Of a stretch of DNA of 64,000 bases, positions 1 to 11,273 are shown piece after piece. Origin of the DNA: Breviolum minutum Mf 1.05b.01 (lineage: Eukaryota; Sar; Dinophyceae; Suessiales; Symbiodiniaceae). The stretch is taken from the NCBI GenBank assembly GCA_000507305.1, contig DF239316.1, positions 1-64,000 on the forward strand, given 5' to 3'. The notes below the pieces were generated by a model that did no database searches, was not told the DNA's origin, and was given only the letters and a program-made list of their open reading frames with translations. Each line of letters starts with the position of its first letter. Within the stretch, counting starts at the first letter, position 1. Both the position numbers and the translations under genes were made by a program.

Positions 1-58
1 TAAAATTACTTAAAATAAATAAAAATATATTTAATACATCCATATCAAAAAATTAATG

Positions 59-77
59 TATATATATATATATATAT
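59..77. repeat. TA dinucleotide microsatellite
   Basis: An uninterrupted TA run sits in an AT-rich stretch. Around it, 1-1490 shows no reading frame with recognisable protein character; the minus-strand frames at 416-625 and 1191-1418 are open but not supported. I see nothing else there. Confidence 0.8.
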
Positions 78-1495
78 ACATATTATGTCAAATTTAGGGT
101 CAACAAATCAATCATTCTTTAAAAAAAGACCCAATTTATCCATTTTTCTAGATAAAAAAAGAAATAAAATAATAAATTCTTAATTAAGGATAAATAAGAT
201 CAAATATCAATATAAATCTTATCATTAGATTCATTAGATCTTAAATTTAACAGAATCCATCAAACGTAAATGGAGTTCAGCCATCTTCAGCCATTCTCCA
301 ACCTCGATTGCAACTGAATTGCTGAAATTCAAAGCGTGACGGAAGTTCAAAGGCCCGGGGGCTGAGGACCTGACATCCGGATCGCCTCGCAGCCAAACGC
401 TCAAGCAAAGAAGAGTCAAAAGTGAACAAGGACCTTGAAAATGATGACTAGATTCAGGCCTCGCTGAGTGCGAAGTATACGAACCTCGACAGGCAAATGT
501 ATGTGCAGTCTCATTTCAAACAGCCCAAAAAAAGATGGTACAGTATGTGACAAACCACCCTGCTTATTCCCTCTTAGCTGCTGACTGAGGTCTTTGCTAG
601 CCTTCTTGCTCTCCTGCACTTGCACACCATGGGGTATGACCGGTCAACCCCACAAGGCGAGGTGGGAATTCTGGGTGGCCAGCGACTCAAGGTGAACCTC
701 TTAGGCATAACTCTTTGGGTCTTGTGGATGATTTTCCAAAATTATATATCAGTGTCATCTCACTACATGCTATATCTTTTCATCTTTTTTCTCAACACCG
801 TACCGTAAAATCTGTCAAACATTCAAAACATCACTGACTTAATTTTGACTGATGATGATCCCTCTGAAGCGGGTTCAGGCAAGAAGCTAGCTAGCAGGTA
901 CGGGTGAGATGAGACTTTTGAACTTTTTTTTACTTAGACTGATGAACATTTGTATCTTGCAAAAAATAATCATCGACAATCAACTTCAAGCCCACTGATG
1001 CTCATGTACTTTGTCAACCTTCGGACCTAATGCACTATAGCGCATTTGGGGCAAGCACCATCCATTAACTTCTTGAGGCCAGGTGAGGTCGTCTTCTATT
1101 TTTTCAGGAAATCCTTCTCTGCAAACTCAGTTCATGCAGCGATGTGCCTGCTGTACACTGTACAAAATAGTCTTGCGCTGTATCCTCCGCTCAACCTAGT
1201 GTCAAGAGGGGATGCAAAACCAAAATTGCTCCCGTAGGAGTTTTCAATTCCCTGAAGAACCTTGAAGCCCCGGCCGAAGATGGCCACAGCTGTCTGGCAA
1301 GTCTTGCATCATATTTGGACGGAAGCTCATGATCTCCTGATTTCCTGACATCTTTGACTTCTTGGCATATGGAAAGTCTCCTCTCTTCGCAGAAGCGTCT
1401 TCCACTCATTTGGCACATGATGACCTTGATGCGTCTTGAAGTCGTTCATCCGCGCGTCCGCCTGATCCTTCAGCTTGGTCTGGGAATGTTACGAG

Positions 1496-3167
1496 TCAGT
1501 CGAACGAATCATCGCTGAAAGTGTCACCAACGAGCAAACAAAAATCCTCCAAAACTTGAGTTGGAACATCTTGACTTTGTAGCAGCTGCAATGCATCATT
1601 GAAGCGCTCTTCAGGAGTTTGAGCATTGCAGGAGAGTACAACATCAACTCCGATTGTTAGTGCTTCGACAGAAGTGTCATCATATCCTGCTTGTTCAAGA
1701 GCTTCTCGGAGCCAAGGGAGTGTATCCTCTAAGCTTGTTGGGGTAGCAGTGCTCGCCTCCGACTCTGATTCTGAATCAATGTTCGTCATCTCTTCCATCT
1801 CTTCCATGGAAAGATTCATCCGCCAACGGAGGAACGCACCAATCTTGTACCCTTTGCAAAATACCGAGGAATCTGTTGCAGATCGAATCTCTGTGGTTTG
1901 GGAGCCACATGAAATGGCTCTTGTCTTCCACTTTTCGAGGTTTGCACAGTTATCGCTAATCAAGAGCTGCTTTACAGCGCCCATCTCCAAAGCACGAGCT
2001 GTTTCTGCTTCACCATAGCAAACCTCATAGGTTGTTGTTTTTTCCACGGCCTGGATGCATTTGAGAAACTCCTCCACAACATCACCTTCCAATTTTTGTA
2101 GCTGCTGTTTGCTTGCAGCTGCAACTTGACTTGCAGCTTTTTGCAATCCGGTCCAGCTTGCACTGCAACTCAAACTTACGATGCACGAAATCCTTCGTCG
2201 GAGCGATTGGGGTAGTTCCGCTACGAGCTTGTACTTCATATTCGCCGAGCCACCGAGGACTAGGCCTTGTACGTTGGAGAATTCCTGGTACCACCAAGTC
2301 GAGATAGACGGTTTTGACTGTCATGAATTCGATGTGGAGAAAAGAATCAAACAGCAAGAACTATATTGAATTGTACCGATACCCTACATTTTGGGTATAT
2401 TTGGATCTTTGAACCACCGCTTTTTTATTCCATGGTTTTTTGTCTATGTTTTTTCCAATACGTACATTTTCACAAATGCCTGGACCGCACGAGCAGCCAC
2501 TTTCCGCAAAAACTCCAGCTCTTCCAACTGTCGAGATCGTGAAAATCTGGGTGCTGATTGTCCACCACGTCTTGTTCGCGAAGCGATATTCGACTTCATG
2601 TGAACAATCTTCTCCAGAGGTGCACCTTAAGAGCCGTGGACGAGCCGAAGATCTTAAAGTAAACTCAGAAAGCTAGACTATGTATGACAACACCTGTGAC
2701 ATCCTGACTTCTAGTGAGGAAAAGAAAGGTTGCTTATTACGATTAGGCTTTATTAAACTTTATTATATATGCTTGATTGATCTACACTGATAATATGATA
2801 ATGTATAACTAACATTAAATATGGTAACTGTAACTACACTCTCAATTTAAGCAATATTCCTAGCGGATGCCTTTCCATTGAAATTCATTCGCTTTGGCAT
2901 CCCAGCACCTGGATGACCGTAGTCTGGTGGAACCCAGGCAAGGGAAGCCTGCAAATCACAACTCATTGTGTGTTTGTTTCTGTGTACAAAATCCAACATC
3001 AGCATCCGACATCCATCATCCCCTGAACTTTCAGCATCCAACATCCATCATCAACTGATTTCTAACTTGCCAAATGTGTTGGACACTGCCTCACCACCAT
3101 CAATAACAAGAACTCCGAAATCTGATGCATGATCTGCAAGCTGGAATCCATCAACTGCCATTTTCTC
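1496..3167 (-). CDS. eRF1-type peptide chain release factor-like protein (5' end incomplete)
   Basis: This encodes a relative of eukaryotic release factor 1, which recognises stop codons and triggers peptide release on the ribosome. Three exons can be joined. The first (about 3066-3167) encodes a stretch ending FGVLVIDGGEAV, matching the end of the eRF1 N domain. The second (2462-2625) encodes SRTRRGGQSAPRFSRSR, containing the catalytic GGQ tripeptide, followed by FLRKVAARAVQAF as in eRF1 domain 2. The third (1496-2284, 262 codons plus stop, phase 0) encodes NVQGLVLGGSA, the domain 3 signature ARALEMGAVKQLLISD, and KGYKIGAFLRW, matching the GFGGIGGILRY region of eRF1. The zinc-ribbon-like minidomain normally inserted in eRF1 domain 3 appears absent. 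An acidic linker (SESESE) and roughly 75 extra residues follow. The N domain with the stop-codon-reading NIKS motif was not found, so the start is missing. It could be a divergent paralogue and not the main eRF1. The junction between the first two exons is not resolved to the base. Confidence 0.8.
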
Positions 3168-3624
3168 CTTAGTTCAACCATCACTCATGAAGGATCATGA
3201 AGGTGATGACCAAAGACTTTTTCCACCAATCACTCTCTACTGGAATAAAACACCGAAAATATCCAAAACTGTTCAAACATCTCCAGCACCAAACTGAGCA
3301 ACGGGAAAAGGTGGCAACAGAAAGGCTTCAGTTTGAGAATCTTAGTGTTTTTTTTCAGCCAAATGCTGCAAAGTACATGTGAATGAAAACAGTTGGGGCT
3401 GCAGAAGCAAAAGGCAACCCCCTATATACAGGTACGCGAGTGAATGGGGCTTACTTTGGGGTGCGCCAAATCAGTGCCATGAGGAGACAGTCCTCACAGC
3501 ATCAGGGTCCACTTGCCCTTCGTGAAGGTACAACCTCACTGAAGAATGTTCACCAAGGTGCCAGCATACATGCCACAGCAGGAACACACATGCCAAAGGT
3601 TGTTGGATAAGTCCGATAAGCTCA

Positions 3625-3862
3625 CTGCAATGACATCTTGTGGCACAGAATTGCGTAGTCTTTTGATGTATCGAGACCACGCTCTTTGACGTTTTGCCTG
3701 ATAGGTGAAATTAGGTGAATAAGATTGAATAACTGAACTTCAACTAATTACTTTCTTTGCTTAGGATAATTTCCAAACATGCTGGCTTCTCTGCAGTCGC
3801 TTCAGAGCTGAGTGGTTTGAAGACATTTTCGCCATCGTCTCTGGAGGTGACCGCCTTACAAC
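3625..3862 (-). CDS. two candidate basic exons, possibly the 5' part of the release-factor-like gene
   Basis: Two short open stretches read in the minus direction have plausible AG acceptors. One (about 3775-3862) contains an ATG and encodes AKMSSNHSALKRLQRSQHVW; the other (about 3625-3698) encodes RQRAWSRYIKRLRNSVPQDV after a CAG acceptor. Both are basic and amphipathic. Their position suggests the beginning of the eRF1-like gene, whose N domain starts with a basic helix, but the similarity is too weak to claim. The stretch 3870-4350 holds nothing I can support. Confidence 0.25.
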
Positions 3863-4606
3863 CAAAATGTCAGGAGAAGTCGGTGTTCTCAAAATATGGC
3901 TGGCATGCGATTCTGGGTTCTCTGCTGCTGTGCATTGACCATGACTCCAACCTGACTTGCTGAAGCATGTGTTGACTGTATCTGATCTATCTTGATCGCA
4001 AGTACATGCAAGTTGGACACTGTCTGTTACTTCAAACCCGATTTCAAATCATCTGAGATAGCAGCCAATTCTATCAATTCAGCAATGTTCACAGCGTCCT
4101 GAAAATAAACACGTAGCAAAAAAGATCGTGAGATCGCGATGAATTCGTTCTAGTTGGTTTCAGCATCACGTGTTTCATTTATCAATTCATTGGATTCACA
4201 GTGTATAGAAGTGAAAAAACTGGTGCTGAGACATTGACCTTGCTTGCCTCTACTGTAAGTGCTTCTCCCAGAAAAGGCAATGCCTCACATCAGGAATCAT
4301 CAGGACACCACATCAAATGCAAGGAGAACACGCTTCCGAAGGCTCTCTCAACCTTGTTAATTCCTGTCACTCTCTGCGACTAGACTACTAGACTCACCAT
4401 CGACACAAACATCGTCACAAAGAGTGTTGAAAGATGTTGAAAGTATTCGATTTGTGCCTAAATCAGAATCTTCACTGTTCATCACTGACTTTACTTTGAC
4501 CTTACACAATTCAACACACAAACAAGTAGGATTACCACAATTCAAGCAGTTAAACACAAGTACTGGCCTGTTTCCAACCAAAACCCTCTTCACATGCAAT
4601 CAGCCT

Positions 4607-7448
4607 CTACGTAGCGACCTTGATTGATCTGCAAGTTGGCCTGAGAAGCCCCAACATTGGCAGTTCAACGGCAGTTTCAACACCTGAGTTCTCAGTTGGC
4701 TGCAGCATGTCGAGCTTGCTTCCCAAACAAAGGCGACTGCTTGCCTGACACATCAATCGTGAACAAATCCCACAACTGTTGTGAAACTCGCCATAGCCTA
4801 CGGTTTGCAAAAGTAGGTGGTAAGCAGCCATGTAGTGCTCTTCTGCTTTGGGATACTCCTCACATTGCTTGTGTCGCACATAGATTCACGTGAATTCGAG
4901 AAAAGTAGCATGCATTGAAACAAGCTTCCTCCGCCACCAGGTAACATTCCGCTAAGGAATCGTGGACCTTGGAAAAGACATCTTGAAAGCATTGTATTGC
5001 CACCAATGGAACCATGGCATTCAAAAACTCAGCCTTGGCTCGCATCACCAAATCATCGGGCTCTTGCTGCATGTGCAGCTGCAACGCCTCACCATCATCT
5101 GAAATCGCTTGAATCACAGCAGTTTCGACTGCGGACCTCTTCCACGACTGCTCGCCCACGAAAAAACTCCTCCATGTTACCATCTTTGAACGCCTGCCTG
5201 GTGAGGAATTGCATTTCACAAAAACACATCACTGGGATTCACTGGGTGTGGTGTCCTCAAGAAAGCTGTAGAAACTTTGCATAAACTTCAGATGATTCAA
5301 CTCAGCTCCCTGCGCAGCTGTGATCTTTCCAATATCCCACTTGTCGAACCAATCCAAGTTTCCCTTTCAGCAGTAAGGAAAACTGGTGGAAAACTGGTGC
5401 AAGTCTGGCAGGCTACAGTGCAATGCCGTGCTTGAGAATTTTTGTTTGCGCCTTGGACTTTTGCGAGGCAGTTGCCATCCTGAAAGTGGCCAAATCAGAG
5501 TTTTCTCAAGGATCTTTTTTTTGTTGGGGGGGGAATGTGAGTCCTTCCTTACCAAGACTTCCCGAGAAATCACGTGAGTTCATGTGAGTTTGTGAGGCCT
5601 GCTAAAGTAGATTGCAGCTTCTTCAATTCGTCCAAGAGCCTTCAGGGCCCAAGCCTCAACCACATGGCCCAATGCTGGCCATGCTGGGCCCAAGCCCCAC
5701 AAGAAATTGATACGAATTGCATGGGGGCATCATACTGTGATACAATGTCATACATGAAGCTTGTACAACGTGGTGCTGTTAATATTGGTAAATTTCTATG
5801 AATCATATCATCGCTTGCTAAGATTCAAACCTGATTCCGGTAGAGCGTAGCGAAAAATTCCGCTGCCTCATCAGATCCGAGGCAGTGCCGTCACTGCAAG
5901 AATCTCTGGAGTCCACCCTGCCTCCTCAGCATTGTATGGACCTTAGAACTTCTCCAAATTGACAAGAAAACACCAACACTTTTTTGATCATTTTAAAGCT
6001 CTCTGTGCCCATTGGCTGTAAAGCTCCAATTCGTACAGCATTTCCTTAGTCACAGTGATTGGATTTCTGTGGGGTTTCTATGGGTTTCTTATTTTCATTT
6101 CTATTAGTCGTTTTGTCACTTCTCCTCAACAAACTGCAAGGAAGGCTCTAAAGCTTCCATGTGTCGGCTCTGCTTCATGCGTACGGTGGAAACCTACAAG
6201 TGCAACTGGGGCACAACAACAGGTGAACAAATCCGCATAGAATAACAAACAACGAGACAACAACTTGATTCCCAGTGTCTTCATTAGTTCTAGTGCTAGG
6301 AAACATCTGTTGAATTTTGATGAATCACTCTTTTCTACAGATTCATAGCTCAGTAGCAGTTCACTTCTACTCTCAAATTCCCAGCTTGGTTGGGCACATG
6401 GTTGAGCCACTTGATCATCCAAACACCTCCTCTTTGTGCGACGAATGGACCACATCTGGATAGCACAGCATCTGCCTTGTCCAGCTTGTAGTTTTTCATG
6501 TAGACACCAACCAGATCCAAAGCATTGCCCAAATTTTGCCCATTGTGTAAGCCACCACCAGACCTTCCAAGATTAGATGCCATGATTGCCTCAATCTCAG
6601 CAACTTTCTCTTCGTTCATGTCTTCCCCTTCTTGAAACATCTCATCGGTCCAATTCCTTTTCAGCAAGGCAGCTTTGTCCCTAAAGGCTGTGGCAAGTTT
6701 ATCCCTCACTTCCACCATGGGGTGATCAGAGGTAGCTTCATCACCAAGAGATTCAACTACTGCTTGTAAGGACTGAAATAATTCAACATCATCTTTGGAC
6801 AGCGCGTCCCAATTGATTTCGTCTACATTCGATAAAGCACCTCTGGCCGCTTCAAGGCTGGATGAAGTGACGGAGCGAAGGTTCCAAGACGCCTTCGGTG
6901 TCGTCTGCACCAACCATGTAGGCCTTGAATTGAGAGCATATCTCCTCAATGATACCGCTTGCCAAACCGGGCGAAGCACAGGTATGGAGGAAATCCTGCA
7001 AAAAACCATCTGGCCAAAAGGATACACAAGGGCCTTTCCATATCCAACTCAGCAGAAAGTGGGTACCAACGAACCAACTAGTAACTAGAATCAGAATCTG
7101 TGTAATGGAAATGCTATGGAAATACTTAAACACTTTTGCTGCTGACTTTTGTTGCTATCATTCATTGCATTGCCACTTTGTCCAAAATCTGAACGGCCGT
7201 ATTAGTACTGAGCTTCATTCATACTCAGAATTCACTCTTGCTGAACTCTCGCATAATGTCTGAACTGAGCCGCAAAGGCTGATCCAAATCAAGCGAAACT
7301 GCTCAAAAGGGCTTGGAACGACCTCGTCCACAGGTGCACTTGGTGCACTTAGTCTAGTCGGCTTGCTGGGATTGACTACATCGATAGGATTGCCTCTCAT
7401 CAATTGCGGGAAAATGAAAGGCATCTTTTTGACCTTGCTAATCATCAT
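4607..7448 (-). CDS. TPR-like helical-repeat protein, at least eight exons
   Basis: A chain of exons encodes helix-turn-helix repeats like tetratricopeptide repeats, a fold used for protein-protein contacts. The largest exon (6398-6995) holds an acidic helical region and then NALDLVGVYMKNYKLDKADA and WMIKWLNH. It joins in phase to 6125-6193, which encodes VSTVRMKQSRHMEALEPSLQ. Further exons lie near 5831-5872 (EFFATLYRNQ), 5599-5695 (HVVEAWALKALGRIEEAA), 5400-5490, 5245-5365 (NLDWFDKWDIGKITAAQGAE), 4905-5190 and 4740-4865 (EEYPKAEEHYMAAYHLL). A possible first exon at about 7230-7448 encodes MPFIFPQLMRGNPIDVV. The large exon changes frame by one base near 6849-6868, which is either a sequencing indel or a real lesion. 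The exact family is not identified; kinesin light chain-like TPR proteins are an alternative. The gene order and strand of the exons are consistent throughout. Confidence 0.6.
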
Positions 7449-7465
7449 CGTCGCCGAAGATTGAT

Positions 7466-8400
7466 GTGAATAGGGACTTTGGCGGACGAGTCAGCTCACC
7501 ACTCTCAGCAACCTCATCATGACTACAAATCCAACGTGGGCAAAGTATCATGAATGGGAGATTGATGAATATCGCATGATATTAGTTTACAATTTACATC
7601 TTTTATCACAGGATTGAGTGGCAACATTGTTCCATCATACTTCAAGACTCCAACGGCTAGATTCGGAGCAGGGTCTGCCACAGGTTTTCTCCCAGCTTGT
7701 TCAACCTCGCAGTTTTGTTGGGTACAGTTCTTGAAACGGTTCAGTTTCAAACAAAGGTACCTCGCAATCAGAAAATCACCAGAAATCAGGGTTTCCCAGC
7801 ATTGCCCTCTGCAGGTTTTGCAGCTTCTTTGGCCTTGACCTGGTCAAGGTGGAAGTTGATCAACGACTTGGACGAACAAAAAACGACGATTGGTCAAGGT
7901 CGCACGGCCACCTGCTCGTTGTATTTGCGCTGCTGCTTCTTTGGCTCAGCAGCTGGGCGATCACCTCAGATTGAAACATTCCAATCATGTCAATATCAAG
8001 TTGTCGTGTAGGTATAAAGCTGACGATTGCAATGGGTCATCCTTTGGATCGTCTGCAGCAGCATAGTCTTCATCAGCTGTTGACTTCCAAAACGGGTGGC
8101 AGGAATACTCAACATGACCATTTCTCCTGTACTGCAGGGTCCCTTGGGCACATACAAATAAATGGATTTTGGAAGTAATTACCCCATTGATCGCAAATTC
8201 TGTAAAACATATCCACCACTCTTAATTGGCTCACCTCTGTTTTCCATAGCCATACCATACGTACAACCCGAAGCCGTGCCGACTTTCAGATTGATGACTT
8301 CTCTCGACTTGATTTCTGAGATGTGAACTGAAGCCACTTGGCCGGGGTTCAGGCCTCTTTGTGGAAAAAGATAACATCTCCACGCTGCAACGCATCTCAT
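7466..8400 (-). CDS. unrecognised multi-exon gene ending in an acidic tail
   Basis: I do not recognise this gene. Successive minus-strand exons are visible: about 8185-8360 (TASGCTYGMAMENRGEPIKS), 8030-8100 (FWKSTADEDYAAADDPKDD), 7920-7965 (DRPAAEPKKQQRKYNEQ), 7793-7841 (VKAKEAAKPAEGNAGKP), 7610-7720 (RKPVADPAPNLAVGVLKYDG) and a last exon ending RPPKSLFTSIFGDDDD then a stop at about 7466. Short charged exons with lysine- and alanine-rich stretches suggest a partly disordered protein. The terminal stop overlaps ATG codons used by the candidate first exon of the TPR-like gene, so the two could also be one gene broken by a frameshift. Confidence 0.45.
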
Positions 8401-8849
8401 CGCTATTGTTAGCTACTCCATGGTCAAGCTATGTCTATCTTATTCTAAGTTCCTGACACACCCCAACGCCTCGCAAAAAAAGATCTGAACTTGCATTCAG
8501 ATCATTTCAACTCCATTCAGCTTGTTGCTTGAGACAGCTTTAAATTGGCCATTCCACCTGCAAAGCAACTTGTCTGGAGCCCATGGTGTCACAGTCCTGG
8601 GATGGACATTTCTTCGGTTCCAAGGCATCGCAAAGTGGCCAGTGGCATCTCTGGCCTTCGAACCAAAGGAACTGCCTGGACTGATGCCTCACAGGCTGAC
8701 GATTTACGAGTTCGAAATCATGCATGGATTGAATTGGAACGAATATGAATGAAATCTGAATTCTTTACTTTACTAGCACTTTTATATTAATCTTTTCTTA
8801 TAGCTGACTCTGTCTAGTGCTTCATAATGTTTCATATTCTTTTACATTT

Positions 8850-9290
8850 TCATGTGAAACTCGAAGCTATGCTGTTCAAGGGTCGCCCAAGGTTTCGCAC
8901 CTTCTCCTCCAAAGCTTTCGCAATATTTGCGGTGGGATTCTGCTGCCTTGGCCAAGGGTGGACTTCGGTTTTCCCGTCTTCGGTGACGTCAAAAAAGGGT
9001 GGGCACCTGAAGGATCGGTAGACACGGCCGAACTCTGCCAGCTCCGTTTCACGCTCAACCTGCATGGGCGCATAGGCCATCAAAGACCACAACATCACAT
9101 TCAAGGAATTGGAAGAAAGGCATTGGAGAGCATTGATTTGTTGCAAGATGTTGCGAGTCATCTCAAGTCCCCATGATTTGCCTCTGTGAGTCCATTCGAC
9201 TCTTTCAGCGCTTCTGAAAAAGCGGCTTTGCCTTCCATAGCCAAGCAAAACCTCTGGCAGCCAACAAAGTCGACATCTCTTTGTTGACAC
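8850..9290 (-). CDS. open frame of about 145 codons, unrecognised exon
   Basis: This minus-strand frame stays open for 441 bases but begins at a GTG, not an ATG, so it is best read as one or more exons. It encodes TRNILQQINALQCLSSNSLN, VMLWSLMAYAPMQVERETEL and FFDVTEDGKTEVHPWPRQQN. No family is recognised. The next 400 bases upstream (9300-9695) contain nothing I can support. Confidence 0.3.
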   Translation of the reverse strand: MSTKRCRLCWLPEVLLGYGRQSRFFRSAERVEWTHRGKSWGLEMTRNILQQINALQCLSSNSLNVMLWSLMAYAPMQVERETELAEFGRVYRSFRCPPFFDVTEDGKTEVHPWPRQQNPTANIAKALEEKVRNLGRPLNSIASSFT

Positions 9291-9823
9291 TTTACATTAT
9301 GAATGGGCATGAAGAGTACCTTTGTAAACAAAATTCTAGTTTGAACTTAAATCTTCAAGCAACTTCTCCAAGTCCATCCACCTTTCACTCAAGCTGGGGA
9401 TGCTGCTTTGCGTAGCGCTTTTGTTTGCCTTGGTCGGGTGATAGGAGCCTAGCCTATGGAGGCTGAAATGGAGATTGGCAACGCGCCTGGGTCATTTTTG
9501 AAGGGCTCATGACGAGCAGATTTCCCATCCATGTCCTGAAATGTTGGGGCTTCCCAAATCAAACAGATTCATCATGCTTCATCTAGTCCCGTGCTCATGC
9601 ATCGTAGCTTTGGTACGCATGAAAACGGGGGAGTGTTCTACTCTTTGGAATGCCTAGTTTGGAAAAACTTCCTTTCTAATGCCCTGTGCCCCTATGAGCA
9701 AGAGCACACTCATCCCCACTTCATACACCATCCACAAAAAAAAATGAAAAACAATTTTCACAAAGATATTTTCAAAAAAAAAATAATTTCTAGGATAAAT
9801 TTTATTCAAAAATTTCCTACAAA

Positions 9824-10132
9824 TTATTCTACAAAATTATCCAGATTTTTCTTGTGCTTACTTGACACTATGTGTCTTGTCCATCCACATTTTCGAACTG
9901 TACATTTGCAAACTGCACATTCTATTTCAATTTGACTATATGCCTTCCTGTAATCTTTTCTGTTTTCCTTATGTTCTTCCTAATATTTTTCAAAATATTC
10001 AAGTCTTTTTTCTCTATGTCGTTGATGCTTCTCTTTCTCGTTATCCAAGCATCTCATACAATATTTCCTATCTTCATAAAACAAATCAGCATCCTTTGTG
10101 GAATTACACCTTTTACAGTATCTTTTCTCCAT
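9824..10132 (-). pseudogene. small zinc-finger protein, left arm copy, interrupted by a stop
   Basis: The frame starts at an ATG at 10132 and would run about 102 codons outward from the gap. It encodes CKRCN, then YCMRCLD, a strongly charged coiled region (EKEKHQRHREKRLEYFEKY), and a C-terminal finger CAVC with a following H-x4-H pair (HIVSSKH). The paired cysteines and histidines indicate two zinc-binding sites. Compared with the right copy, one codon in the coiled region is TAG, so this copy ends early. No function is known; DNA or RNA binding is an inference. Confidence 0.6.
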
Positions 10133-10186
10133 ATTATATATACTAGTCATCCCTTTAAGTATATACATACCCAAGTGGTGTATGAA

Positions 10187-10960
10187 NNNNNNNNNNNNNN
10201 NNNNNNNNNNNNNNNNNNNNNNNNNNNNNNNNNNNNNNNNNNNNNNNNNNNNNNNNNNNNNNNNNNNNNNNNNNNNNNNNNNNNNNNNNNNNNNNNNNNN
10301 NNNNNNNNNNNNNNNNNNNNNNNNNNNNNNNNNNNNNNNNNNNNNNNNNNNNNNNNNNNNNNNNNNNNNNNNNNNNNNNNNNNNNNNNNNNNNNNNNNNN
10401 NNNNNNNNNNNNNNNNNNNNNNNNNNNNNNNNNNNNNNNNNNNNNNNNNNNNNNNNNNNNNNNNNNNNNNNNNNNNNNNNNNNNNNNNNNNNNNNNNNNN
10501 NNNNNNNNNNNNNNNNNNNNNNNNNNNNNNNNNNNNNNNNNNNNNNNNNNNNNNNNNNNNNNNNNNNNNNNNNNNNNNNNNNNNNNNNNNNNNNNNNNNN
10601 NNNNNNNNNNNNNNNNNNNNNNNNNNNNNNNNNNNNNNNNNNNNNNNNNNNNNNNNNNNNNNNNNNNNNNNNNNNNNNNNNNNNNNNNNNNNNNNNNNNN
10701 NNNNNNNNNNNNNNNNNNNNNNNNNNNNNNNNNNNNNNNNNNNNNNNNNNNNNNNNNNNNNNNNNNNNNNNNNNNNNNNNNNNNNNNNNNNNNNNNNNNN
10801 NNNNNNNNNNNNNNNNNNNNNNNNNNNNNNNNNNNNNNNNNNNNNNNNNNNNNNNNNNNNNNNNNNNNNNNNNNNNNNNNNNNNNNNNNNNNNNNNNNNN
10901 NNNNNNNNNNNNNNNNNNNNNNNNNNNNNNNNNNNNNNNNNNNNNNNNNNNNNNNNNNNN
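10187..10960. other. assembly gap (774 N)
   Basis: All bases are N. Open frames predicted across it are artefacts. The flanking inverted repeats would explain why assembly failed here, and the true length may differ from 774. Confidence 0.98.
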
Positions 10961-10965
10961 ATAAT

Positions 10966-11273
10966 ATGGAGAAAAGATACTGTAAAAGGTGTAATTCCAC
11001 AAAGGATGCTGATTGTTTTATGAAGATAGGAAATATTGTATGAGATGCTTGGATAACGAGAAAGAGAAGCATCAACGACATAGAGAAAAAAGACTTGAAT
11101 ATTTTGAAAAATATTATGAAGAACATAAGGAAAACAGAAAAGATTACAGGAAGGCATATAGGCAAATTGAAATAGAATGTGCAGTTTGCAAATGTACAGT
11201 TCGAAAATGTGGATGGACAAGACACATAGTGTCAAGTAAGCACAAGAAAAATCTGGATAATTTTGTAGAATAA
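10966..11273 (+). pseudogene. small zinc-finger protein, right arm copy, frameshifted
   Basis: This is the mirror copy of the left-arm reading frame, read outward on the plus strand and ending GTAGAATAA at 11273. One T is missing near 11010 relative to the left arm (308 against 309 bases), which shifts the frame before the second cysteine pair. Downstream of that point the frame is intact through CAVCKCTVRKCGWTRHI and HKKNLDNFVE. Because the two copies are damaged at different places, a working ancestor is implied. Confidence 0.6.

Noticed and set aside
1626..2018. Plus-strand ORF of 130 codons
   Set aside because: It is antisense to the last exon of the eRF1-like gene and has no domain.
9872..11235. 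Long ORFs of 288-383 codons on both strands
   Set aside because: They are open only because they cross 774 Ns; the real sequence on either side is the inverted-repeat zinc-finger frame or its antisense.
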